A DNA stretch of 64,000 nucleotides. It comes from Quillaja saponaria. Lineage: Eukaryota > Streptophyta > Magnoliopsida > Fabales > Quillajaceae. Where the stretch lies: contig CM055608.1 of assembly GCA_029379385.1 (NCBI GenBank), forward strand, positions 20,334,350 through 20,398,349, written 5' to 3'. The position numbers and the translations under genes were made by a program. This document shows positions 47,339 through 57,407 of this stretch, piece by piece. Numbering within the stretch: the first letter of the stretch is position 1; every line of letters starts with the position of its first letter. The notes beneath the pieces were generated by a model, which was not told the DNA's origin, searched no databases, and worked only from the letters and a program-made list of their open reading frames with translations.

Positions 47339-47818
47339 TAGGGATGACAATAGGTAGGGTAAATAGGTGTGCTCACTCAGAATGGCCCAGATGCGTATTA
47401 GGTTTAGGTTTGGATACAAAAACGGTCATCGAGTACGGGTATGGGTATTCCAAACTTTACCCATCCAAATCTAGGTAAGGCTTGCATACCCGTATAAATA
47501 CTCGCACATCTAGTGATTCGGGTCGAGTTTGATCTAACTCTTTTTTTTAGCGTCCATCAATTTTTTTTATTTAATTCATAATAGTAGTAAAATATACATA
47601 AAAAGATATAATGTCAAAGTTTTATAAAGTGAATTTTGCATTATTTATTTATATTTTATAATAAATTAGTATTGATTGGAGTAAAATAGAAATTTAAAGA
47701 CAAAGAAATAATCAAATTAAATTTTTATTAGTATTATTTAGTATGTATTAAATGAAAACTAATTTTAAAATATATTAGTATTTTAAATCAGCCTTGCCTT
47801 ACCCCATTGCCATCCTTA
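47339..47818. mobile_element. hAT-type MITE, about 480 bp
   Basis: The left end TAGGGATGACAATAGGTAGG and the right end, on the minus strand TAAGGATGGCAATGGGGTAA, are inverted repeats of the A/GGGATGGCAATGGG type common in plant hAT MITEs. The interior is non-coding, with CCCATACCCG-like motifs. No clear 8-bp duplication is visible, so it is old. Confidence 0.65.
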
Positions 47819-48412
47819 ATTATGAAAACCAGCCACTTGTTATTATGCAGTATGTAGCAATTTGCCTTCTTTGTAGTAGAAGTGAGTCCTTACCTTTGAA
47901 ATTTTACCAAGCTACCCAAAAATCAAAGTTAGGAGTTGCACTTCTCTTAAAATTTAATTACATATTTAATCCAAAAAAGAGAATTAGATTCTATTATGTT
48001 TAAATCACCCAAAGTCTTCTTAGAAAATTAATGCTCGTTATCGGTAACAATAATTTTGTGTAGGCAACAAAACAATAGTAGTGCTAACTTGGTAACCTAA
48101 ACTAGTTTTTCAATTCTGATATGGCATAAGACTTTTGGTTAAATTAAGTCTTTTGTCAAGCTTCTCCAACATTCATAGGGAAGCTCAGCCCACTGGCAAC
48201 GATGGTTGCCCTCCATGTCGTCCTCTAAGACCTTCCACCAAACAAAGCATAAGAGTTGTTAGGCTTCCTTTCATCCTTCCCTCCTTTGAATTAACCTCCC
48301 TCAACTGCTGCACCTAACTTCCTATCCTAAGACTCTAACCTTGAATTAAACTCATACATCCTTATCTCTTTCAACCATTAGGCATTGTCCTCTATCACAA
48401 TCTCTTTTGACC

Positions 48413-49315
48413 ATGGCAGCCTTGATCCCGTGTAACACCAACCAAAACAAAACAGCTGTGATCAACCCCCATTTCGTTCCAACAGTACCTCATTCTAACC
48501 CTAGCCCTCAATCGTTTTCTAAAAAATCTTTCTCCTCTGTTATGTCCAACAGATTCTTTAACTCACCATTGATTCAATCTAAACAAGTTTCCACTTATAG
48601 AGGAATGCTTGCGGAGCACTTCACTGATCAAGAGATTGAAACTCTTGTTGCCCCCTTCAAGTATACTTTGATTGGAAAATTTTCACATGGAAGACCCTTC
48701 ATGCCTGATATTTAGAAGGCCTTTGCTACCATTGGATTGATTGCCTTGGTTTCGATAGGCCTTCTTGACCATAAGAACATAATTATTGAAGTGTTCAATG
48801 ATGAAGACTTTCTAATATTGTGGTGTGGGGTTGATCAATGGTACATCCAGCGGTTCCCAATGAGAAGCTGCAAATGGTTTATAGATTTTAGGCTAGATCA
48901 AGAATCGTCTATTGCCTCGGTATGGATTAATCTTCCAAATTTGCCTTTACATTTTTATTCAAAAGATAGCCTTTTTATCATTGCTAGCATGGTAGGCAAA
49001 CCTTTGAAACTTGATGGTGCTTTAGCTTCAAGAACTAGGCCTAGTATGGTAATAATTTGTGTGAAGTTAGATCTTTTGAAGCCTTTAGAGGAAAGAGTTT
49101 GGATTGATTGTGGCGAAAATAAAGGCTTTTTCCAACAAGTAGGCTATGAGAATGTTCTCCATTATTGTTCTCATTATCATTGGCTTGGACATGATGTTTC
49201 TTCTTGCAAAGTTCTTCAAGATCCACAAAACAAGAAAAGAGTTATTGGAGCTATCCAAAATCAAGAAAGTGAATCTTTGAAGGTGTTAAAAGATCTTACA
49301 AAGTCTACGGCTTAA
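48413..49315 (+). pseudogene. LINE ORF1 (DUF4283, CCHC-type knuckle), broken
   Basis: Starts at ATG 48413 (MAALIPCNTNQ). A stop at 48713-48715 interrupts a DUF4283 domain that runs from about residue 63 (YRGMLAEHFTDQEIETLVAP), through WCGVDQWYIQRFPMRSCKWF, to ASVWINLPNLPLHFYSKDSL. Near the end YCSHYHWLGHDVSSC is the knuckle, expected to be C-x2-C-x4-H-x4-C; the second Cys has become Tyr. Further ORF1 tail sequence with several frame breaks continues to about 50139. Confidence 0.87.
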
Positions 49316-50139
49316 GATAATACCAAGATGATGTTATTAAACTAAAGGTTCCTCATAAAGGCATGATAAAGGATGTATGGAAACAAAAGAAAAGGCTATA
49401 AAATCAGGGGGCGATGCACTAGTATCTAACTTGAGAGTGGTTTTGACAGTGTTAAAGATTCTCCCACAAGGGAAATCGTTGCTTGAAGGCGAAACCTCAC
49501 AAGCTACTAGTAAAGATGTTGTCTAAGATCATGAACCTAAAGATTAACTTCACATTGGTTTGCAAGGGGTTGGTGATCTTGAAGAGTTGGGGCTTCTTAA
49601 AACTCTGGGAAAGACAAGTGGGTCGGATGGAAAAAATGATTTCATAGGATTCCTCAACAAGGTCCCTAAACAAGCTGATGCTACTAAAGAGGGTTATAAG
49701 GATATTGCAAGAGTGAATGTTCCCTTTGATATTTTCTCTATAGATGTGGATACTGTGCATCTAGTAAGGGCTTAAGGTGACCAAGAATTAAGCCAAAAGG
49801 TTCAAGATTCTCAAGATTGTCCAAGAAATGCAAAGGATACTATGGAAGGCTATTTGGTGGAGAATAGTGGAACTATTAACAGTGGCATGGATCAAGATAG
49901 TAGTCCGTTTCAAGGCTCTAAAAATTTTAATAAAGAGGATTTGGAAAGAATTGTTCACATGCTGCATTTATCTCCTAAAAGTGAAAGCAGAGTTCTTTTG
50001 TACAGGATGAACCTCCTCTAAGTTTTTCAGGTGAAGGTAACTCTCTTACTTCCATAAGGGAAGGTTTTGAACAGATGAAGGCCTTCATAGGACAACTGGC
50101 CTCTAGGGTAAACAGTCGTTTTCCCTCTCATGCATCTCA

Positions 50140-50870
50140 ATGTTCAATTATATTTATTGGAATGTTAGGGGAATCAAGAATGTAAAGACAAGACGTAGGC
50201 TTCGGAAATTTAAAAGGTTGCATAATTGTTCTGTGGTGGCCATTTCAGAATCAAAGAGTCATTTGGAATACTTAGATATTATAGCTATTTACTGTGGATT
50301 TTCACATTCTTTAGCAAATTCAAAAAATAATTTGTGGTTATTTTGGGGTGATGATATTTCTTGTGAGGTGGTTTTGAATTCGGAACATTCAAATTGCTTT
50401 GAAAGTTACTCATTCTAAAATGTGCAATTATTTCTTCCTTTCTTTGGTGTATGCAAAATGTAATAGAGTGGAAAGAATGAATTTGTGGAATGACTTAGTA
50501 GCAGTTAGTAGCTTGGTTAGTTCGAGTGGTTGGCTAGTTGGAAGGGATTTCAATTGTGTTTTGAATCAGGATGAAGTAAATGGCTCTCGGGCTCATTTTA
50601 ATTACGACTTAGCTTGTGATTTTATGGGCACTTTATCTACATGTGATTTGCACGATGTGGCTTATTCAGGTTCTTGTTTGACGTGGACAAATAAGCGAGA
50701 AGGGCTGGCTCGAATACTAAAAAGGTTAGATCGTTTTGCCAATCTTGGGAAGAACCATTAGGAGGTAACCCTATGTATGTGTTGGATGCAAAATTAAGTA
50801 GGTTGAAGAAAGGTTTGCGTAATGGAACATTGATATCTTTGGCCGTGTTCAAGTTAGATTTAAGAATGCC
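50140..50870 (+). pseudogene. LINE ORF2 endonuclease domain, frameshifted
   Basis: ORF2 starts at ATG 50140 with YIYWNVRGIKNVKTRRRLRK and AISESKSH, the first conserved endonuclease blocks (Asn and Glu). A frameshift near 50400-50415 leads to SLVYAKCNRVERMNLWNDL, then WLVGRDFNCVLNQDEVNGSR, where the usual GDFN glycine is Arg, and SCLTWTNKR. The domain would nick target DNA to start reverse transcription. In this copy it is certainly inactive. Confidence 0.85.
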
Positions 50871-51059
50871 TAAGACTTTGTTTGACACATTGAACAAGTT
50901 GTTGATATGGGAGAAATCACTATGGAGGATCTTAATGGAGCTGAATCACTATTTGAAGAGGATCTTTTAATGGAATAGGAGTTTTGGGGTCAAAAGTCCT
51001 TAATTAAATGGCTCAAAGAGGGTGATAGATGAACTAAGTTCTTCCATGCCTTTGTTAAA

Positions 51060-52380
51060 GCCAAAAGAAGTCATTTGGCAATTCACAGAATCAAAGATGC
51101 TTCGGGTACCTGGCTTAATTAAAAGGGCAACAGTCAATCATTTTTAGCAACTCTTTACTGAAACAGGTTCTTCTTTTGATTTGAACTTTCTAGATTTCAT
51201 TCCTAATCTAGTTTCATCTAATCATAATGAGTTTCTTCGTAAATTTCCTTTAGAGCAAAAGGTTCGTGAGGCTATGGTATAATTAGACAAGAACAGTGTG
51301 GCTTTTTCGGACGAGTTCAATGGTTATTTTTATCACATGTTAGAACATTGTTTTCGAGGATTTGACACGAGCTATTTAGTATTTTTTTCTCAGGTGGGGA
51401 TTTGACTAAATTTGTTAGTAGCACAATTATTGTACTATTACCTAAGGTTGAGTTACCACAATCTTTTATAGATTTGAGACCCATTAGTTTATACAACTTC
51501 ACATCCCAGATTATTTCTCGCCTCCTGGTTAATCATTTATGCTCCATCCTACATGATCTTATTTTTTAGGAACATGGTGGCTTCTTGAGGGGTATAAGTA
51601 TTATTGACAATGTGACATTGGCTTAGAAATTGGTGCATGATATGCATAGGAAAATACCAGGGGGGAATATTATTTGCATAAGAAGATACTGGGTAAACTC
51701 GTTTTACTTGATTTCGGTGCTCATGAGATTTGGCTTTTGTGAGTTTTGAATAGATCTAATTTGGCGCATGATTTCAAGTCCATGGTATTAATCAAGAGGT
51801 CTTCGGCAAGGGGATCCATTATCTCCTTTGTTGGTCATTCTTATTTCTGAGGTATTAAGTCCTGGTCACAAGCAATGTATGGAATCAGGTATGGTTTATT
51901 ACTACTTCCATCACACTGGCATGCCTAAAAATTCTCACCATTCTTTTGCTGATGACATAATTATTTTTTCAACTGGAAAGAAACGTACTTGTGTTGGTCT
52001 TATGTCTTTTCTTGAAGCATATGAGACAAACTTAGGTCAACTGGTGAATAGACAAAAGAGTTGCTTTATAACTTCCTTTAAGGCATCCCACGAACGAATT
52101 CAGGTGACTAAGAAGACTACAGGGTTTTCATAGTAATCTCCTGGTGGTTTATTTGGGTTGTCCTTTATTTGTCAGTCAAAAAAAGATATCCCTTTTCTCT
52201 AACATGATTGCAAAGATTCAATTAAGAATTGCCTCCTGCTCTTCCAAATTCCTTTCTCAAGGTGGAAGGTTAGTCTTAATAAATCATGTATTAAATTTTG
52301 TGCCTTTATATCTCTTGAGTGCTTTAGATCTTCCAAAAGATGTATGAATCGATTTGAGCGTGCTTTGGCGAATTTCTTTT
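51060..52380 (+). pseudogene. LINE ORF2 reverse transcriptase domain, broken
   Basis: Translated pieces in shifting frames: DEFNGYFYHMLEHC (about 51313), LPKVELPQSFIDLRPISLYN (about 51438), HGGFLRGISIIDNVTLA (about 51573) and SRGLRQGDPLSPLLVILISE (about 51793). The catalytic FADD box is at 51945-51956 and YLGCPLF with SQGGRLVLINHVLNFVPLY at 52144-52347. Several stops and frameshifts separate them. The active-site residues themselves survive. Confidence 0.88.
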
Positions 52381-52978
52381 AGGGTTCTAATGATGGTCAT
52401 CAAAAGTTTCATTGGTGCTCTTAGAAAACCATATGACATCCTTATTAGGAAAGAGGCCTTGGTATCCACTCCCTAGCTAATATGTCATTGGACTTTTCAA
52501 TGAAGCTATGGTTCAACTTCCAGAAAGATCAATCTCTTTGGTCTAGCTTTATTTTGAATAAATATTGTCATAAAGTTCATCCAGCCATTGCTAATCCTTC
52601 TTGCTTTTCTCCAATGTGGAGATGTTTAGCTGCTTGTCAAAATTTTATTGAACCTGATTTATGTTGGATTATAGAAAAGGGCTGATTAGTTTTTGGTTTG
52701 ATAAATGGTATGACTTTGGACCTCTTTATTTAATGATTAATGAAATTCCAAGTTAGCTTGTACGTATGAAATTATATGATTTTTGCCATCTTTCTAGAAC
52801 AACGCTTGATATCAGGGAATGTATGCCAAAAGGTACGTGATTTACAATTTGTTAGTGCTATTGATGATGTTTTAATATGGTCAGTAGACAAAGCAGGTTT
52901 GTTTAATGTTTTTGCTGCTTGGAATGTGATACGGTGGTCTAGTGTAATGATGCCTTATCTTAACTACTCTTGGTGCCC
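52381..52978 (+). pseudogene. LINE ORF2 region between RT and zinc-binding domain, left part
   Basis: Reads GLGIHSLANMSLDFSMKLWF (about 52450) and LWSSFILNKYCHKVHP, the usual segment after RT, then a VDKAGLFNVFAAWNVI block near 52893, the start of the zf-RVT region (typically G.FSVKSAW). It is cut at 52978 by the inserted LINE. Confidence 0.8.
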
Positions 52979-53957
52979 TTTTTTTTCTTTTCTTTTTTTA
53001 ACCCAAACTTAAGTAGGACCTAGGCCAATCCTTATAATTTTATTAATGAAAACAACATATAGAAACTTGGCAAGAGTCGAGTTATAACCAAGGAATTAAC
53101 AAAAAGCTTGCAAAACTAAACTTGGGATACTATCCCATTACAAGAATTAAAGAAAACTGCGAAAAACCTAATTACTTTTAAAAATCCTAAGATAAGGGAC
53201 CTGTTGTTTATCTAACTCAAGTAAGCCTCGAACTTTAGTCAGGAGAAAAGAAGTGGAATCCCAAAAGAACCTAGCTTTAAAATCACAAGCCAAATTAGCA
53301 AAATAATCTACAATTGAATTAACCTCCTGAAAGCAATGAGAAATGGTAACATGGAAAGCTTGCATCAGACGAAGTAAATCCTTAAATTTACTATAAAGTT
53401 TCCACAGAGGATTTTTAGGAGATAAATCACAAAGCACAAGTTCAAGATAGTCAGAGTTAACAATAATATTAGCAACACCTGCAGCCTCACATAACTTCAA
53501 ACCCTCAAAAAGAGCTTCAAATTCAGCCTTCATATTGGATTGAAAACCTAGATAAGAAGCATAAGCAAAAATTAAATTACCATCATAATCACGAAGGACA
53601 CCTCTAGTAGCCACCTCCCCCAGGTTACCCAGAGCACAACCATCATAATTAAGCTTAAAGTGAGATAAAGGAGGACTTGCCAATGTAAAATCCTTACTTT
53701 GTTCAAGTACAGAGAGTTAGGAAGGCGTATTGGAAGAAAACAAAATTGATACTTATCCTTCCACTTCACCTTAGGCTTGCCCTTCATATAGTTAACAATT
53801 ATCTGAAGCGTTCGCATAATTTAAAAAATAATGTAAGAAGAAGACATAGGAATATTATCATACTCTTTAGCATTCCTAACCTTCCAAATTTCCCACATCA
53901 CCAAACAAGGAATGATAGATTTAACAAAACCTATAAAAAGCAGAACACTCGAAGTCC
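52979..53957 (-). mobile_element. 5'-truncated LINE inserted antisense into the larger LINE
   Basis: Flanked by the 13-bp duplication ACTCTTGGTGCCC (52966-52978) and ACTCTTAGTGCCC (53958-53970), one base different. Its left edge is a T-rich run (TTTTTTTTCTTTTC), the poly(A) tail read on the opposite strand. It keeps only the C-terminal ORF2 region and 3' UTR, 979 bp in all. The host zf-RVT domain resumes directly after the right duplication. Confidence 0.92.
53168..53683 (-). pseudogene. RNase H domain of the inserted LINE, open frame
   Basis: 171 codons with no internal stop. The RNase H catalytic set can be followed: D14 (FKLNYDG), E54 (MKAEFEAL), D78 (IVNSDYLEL) and D126 (SIVDYFANLA). It ends LDKQQVPYLRIFKSN followed by the stop and 3' UTR. 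The upstream part of ORF2 is absent because the insertion was 5'-truncated, so there is no complete gene, although this domain itself looks undamaged. Confidence 0.88.
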
Positions 53958-53970
53958 ACTCTTAGTGCCC

Positions 53971-54220
53971 CCTACTTCCAATTAAGATTTTAGTTTTCTT
54001 TTGGAAATTGTGGTTTGGCTTTTTGGCTTTAGATAGTACTGTGACTAGATTTAATGTTTCGTTGGCTTCTTGTTGTCATTGTTGCTCTTCTTATAATATA
54101 GAAACTAGCCATCATCTATTCATTGACTCCCAAGTTGCAAGGGATGTATGGAGGTTCTTTATGAATTGTTTTAATTTGAGCTATTCTAGTGTGTCCGTTC
54201 AGGACATGTTTTGGTTGTGA
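53971..54220 (+). pseudogene. LINE zinc-binding (zf-RVT) domain, right part
   Basis: Continues the larger LINE: FFWKLWFGFLALDSTVTRFN, SLASCCHCCSSYNIETSHHL and FIDSQVARDVWRFFMNC. The C-x2-C-x8-HHLF pattern is typical of the zf-RVT domain between RT and RNase H. A stop ends it at 54218-54220. Confidence 0.85.
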
Positions 54221-54483
54221 TGACATGCTAGTTCAAACTCCTTTTTAGGTTATTTAAGATTCGTTACTCCTTGCTTAATTGTGTGGGAGATTTGGAAAGC
54301 CTGAAATGACAAGGTGTTTGATAGTAAACCAATGTGTTCCATGAGTATAATCAGATAGGTTTTGAAAACTCTTAGCCTAATTCTCACATCTTTGAATGGT
54401 AAGGTGAAATTAACCTTCAAGGATTCTTATTACCTGAGGTTCTTCCCTTTATAGCTTCCTAAGTGGATGCTTTTAAAGAAGGT

Positions 54484-55020
54484 CCTTTTATTAAGATGGC
54501 AGCCTCCCCTCCCCCCTCCCCCTTCATATGTCAAACTTAATTGTGATGGGTGTTCCCACGGCAATCCGGGGGAGAAGGCTGTAGGTGGTATAGTTCGTAA
54601 TTCATATGGTGAGATGATTTTCATTTTTGACATTTATTTGGGTAATTAAACTAATATGGTAGCCGAGTTTGAGGCTTTATTTGAAGGATTGAAATCTTAT
54701 TGTGTTCAAGGTCTCGTTAATATCATTGTTAATATAGACTTAGAAGCGCTTATGCATTGTATTGGTAGATGGATAAGCCCTCTTTAGACAATTAATGGGA
54801 GGTTTCATGATTTAATTTAGTTGATTGATGATCTTAATGTAAAGGTTTCTCATTGTTATAGAGAGACAAATGTAATAGCTGATGGAATTACAAATGAAGC
54901 ATGTGATAGGGAAACAAGTTTCACTTAGCATTCTCTTGAAAGCTTACTGACGCTTATTCGTGGCTTATTCTCTTTGGACAGGGATCAAGTTCCATACATT
55001 AGGACTGTTTCTGATACTTA
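54484..55020 (+). pseudogene. LINE C-terminal RNase H domain, broken
   Basis: Reads YVKLNCDGCSHGNPGEKAVG, a stop, then MVAEFEALFEGLKSY, LVNIIVNIDLEALMH, NVIADGITNEACD and LFSLDRDQVPYIRTVSDT. Of the catalytic residues the first Asp, the Glu and the last Asp are in place, but several stops interrupt the frame. It is clearly related to the domain in the inserted LINE at 53168-53683. Confidence 0.85.
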
Positions 55021-55057
55021 GCTTTAGTTTTGTTTAAATTTAGTTTGCTTATATAAA

Positions 55058-55077
55058 GGGATAGTATCCCAAGTTTA
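55058..55077 (+). other. Conserved palindromic element in the LINE 3' UTR
   Basis: GGGATAGTATCCCAAGTTTA is identical, over 20 bases, to the matching place in the inserted LINE (53117-53136, minus strand). The first 13 bases form a perfect inverted repeat (GGGATA-G-TATCCC). Conservation in otherwise diverged 3' UTRs suggests a role such as recognition by the LINE reverse transcriptase; that is inference. Confidence 0.6.
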
Positions 55078-55170
55078 CTACTTTTTATTAAATTTGCTTA
55101 GTTTCTTTATATTGGCTTAGACTATATTGTGGCCATTATTTTTTCAATAATAAAAATTAAGGGCTAGCCC

Positions 55171-55678
55171 AGGTCAATGATAAATAGGCAAGTTTAATGG
55201 GCCTATTCATGCATTTTAAAACCAAAAATCAATATGTGTCAATGCTTTTTCAAAGAGCTCAACCTCTAAAGGTTTCATAGACGTACTACTACATTGACAT
55301 ATTTATACACATATTATAAATATCAAATTAGATATCCATGGTTCAAAGATAAGGAATCCTACTAGAACACTTAAGAGGATACATATCAAACATATGGTGA
55401 ACTATAAAGAATTCATGTCTTGAAAATGTGTTTCATTGCTTCACAAGAATGGCTTTGATACCATTAAGGGAGTAGAATAAACACAAATATTGACCATAAA
55501 ATCCCCCTACACCCTTGTGAACTCAATGGAAAAAGGTTAGACAAGAGATTTCACTTTTGCCTAGGCCTTGAATCCATTTGTCTCCAATGATTTCTAATAA
55601 TGTCCCAACAAAAGCTGTGGGGACACCAAGCTTGAGAACAATCAAACCAAAATGTATTTGTCTTTAACAAGCTTCTAG
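55171..55678. other. Gene-free stretch with a possible primer-site relic
   Basis: GCTTTGATACCA at about 55451-55462 is the reverse complement of a Met-tRNA primer site variant, and the following sequence could be LTR, but no second LTR was found. No gene was recognised. Confidence 0.35.
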
Positions 55679-55960
55679 CACTACAAGAAATTACTCTATC
55701 TACTTTTGCCATAGAGCAGCCACAGATAATGTAGATTCTGATAACTACTATACGCATCTGCCTTTTCACTATCTGTATGCAGGTAAAAGTAAAAAAAATT
55801 AAACATAAACATTGGAAAGTAAAACACAGACGCATAAATTGTTTAAATTTTGGCACTTATCTACGTTTGTGTTATATTATCTAAGTCTAGATTTGCAAAG
55901 GCAGATAAAAAATATTTTTGAAATAATATAATTGGTATTTGCATTTGCCATTACAAATGC
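55679..55960 (+). mobile_element. CACTA (En/Spm) transposon terminus
   Basis: CACTACAAGAAATTACTC at 55679 is the classical CACTA terminal sequence. It is followed by subterminal repeats of the GCATCTGCC and GCAAAGGCAGAT type over about 250 bp. The opposite end (TTTCTTGTAGTG) was not found in the window. It may be the left end of a large element holding the CACTA-type gene near 62-63.7 kb, or a truncated copy. Confidence 0.7.
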
Positions 55961-56687
55961 ATATACCTTTCCCTATTAAATTAGTAAATGGCTCTTTCCC
56001 TTTCCTTCAATTCTTTCCTCCATTTCTGCAAGCTCTATCGACTAACCCATCAGATTCATCTCCTAGAGCTGCCACCTTTGCCATTCAACTTGCTTTCAAA
56101 TTCTAGCTTATTGATGCAGTCCAACCCCTCTGATATTGCTACATCCATATCCAGATACCCAGATTTCCACTTGGTTCTTACTGCTTGTTCATAAGTTTGA
56201 GAAATAGGTATTATGAATGGTAACTCTTTTAGTTTTTGGTCTGATAACTAGACTGGTGATATTGTGCACACTTAAACATGATTTTGATCTGTTTCATTAC
56301 TTGTTTACTTATCTTTAGATTTGAGAAATTCATTTAGATTTTATTTTGCTCTTGTTGTTCTTTAATAAGTAATTAAGTTACTAGTATAGTATTTTCGTTG
56401 TTGTAGTTTCTACTTTTCTTTTATGTTGTTTCATTCTTATAGGTGTTATTCCAAATAGCTGGAAGTATCTTGGGCATTAATGGATAAGAACAATATCTCT
56501 AATGTTGCTGGGGTTTACAATAGTTGGAGATGTAAACATAAGAATGATTTTTTTTTTCATGCTTCTCATCATGCATAAATGTTAACTTGTTAGGATCATT
56601 GATTGATGTTCCAATGATGTATGAACAACCATACTTTTTTTTTTTTTCATTATAATATATTTCTTACTTAAAATTTATCTTTCTTTC

Positions 56688-56731
<44 letters not shown>

Positions 56732-57153
56732 TGTTAATCGATAACAAGATATTCATTGTAAATGAAACTGTGCTCATTAATAATTATTTCAGTCATTTCT
56801 GAGATGTATAGTTAAATTTTTACCTTTCCCTTACTTATAGGTCATTGTGTACAAAAACTATTATAATGTGATCAAATTATTATAGTTTTTGTAAATGGGG
56901 GGTAGCCATTGAGAAGGATATAACTGCTCTAGTTATTACTAAAAATGGTGCATTGGATCAATATGAATGGAGGAAAAGGATTCATTTAGCTAACCCCAAC
57001 TTATTTAGGATTTAAGGCTTAGTTGAGTTGAGTATGTTTGAGATAGAATATTTCTCTATTTTAATGCATAAAGGTATCTTTTTAAGTTTACTCTATGTGC
57101 GTTTGGGCAAGATTCATTGTCTTATATTGAATTTTGTATTTCTTTTTTGATGT
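55961..57153. other. Gene-free stretch, probably CACTA interior
   Basis: No transposase was recognised. A short frame at 55988-56194 has no known domain. A poly-A tract occupies 56691-56725 and T runs lie near 56552 and 56636. Confidence 0.5.
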
Positions 57154-57407
57154 TGTAAGGAGGTCTTCACACTTCTCTTCGCTAGACTTGCAGGGATGGT
57201 CCTGGTGATCTGTTAGTGTTCTAAAACTCAAATCAGTAGAGAGATAAGCAAAATATATACATGTAGAGAGAGAAAGTGAAGGAGAAGTCTTTTACCTTAG
57301 AGCCTTAAGCTTCTCTATATAGACTTACATGACTAGTGATATGACGACTTGAGTTCTGGTGCTACATGTCGTGTTGGTATTGGCTTATGTGAAATCCTAT
57401 ACTAACA
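57154..57407 (-). repeat. 3' LTR of the LARD-like element
   Basis: 254 bp, starts TGTAAGGAGG and ends ATACTAACA. It lacks about 35 bp near its start relative to the other LTR. Confidence 0.85.

Larger units (their letters stand above)
48150..55170 (+). mobile_element. L1-type LINE, decayed, interrupted by another LINE
   Basis: In order on the plus strand: ORF1 with DUF4283 and a Cys/His knuckle, an apurinic-endonuclease domain, reverse transcriptase, a zf-RVT zinc-binding region and a C-terminal RNase H. This is the full layout of a plant L1 element. Frameshifts and stops occur throughout both ORFs. The start is approximate: the region 48150-48412 is taken as 5' UTR. The 3' end is placed near 55170; no clear poly(A) tail or target-site duplication was found for it. 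Confidence 0.9.

Noticed and set aside
55440..55700. Possible LTR with primer site GCTTTGATACCA
   Set aside because: No second LTR, target duplication or polypurine tract was found, and a 12-base match alone is weak.
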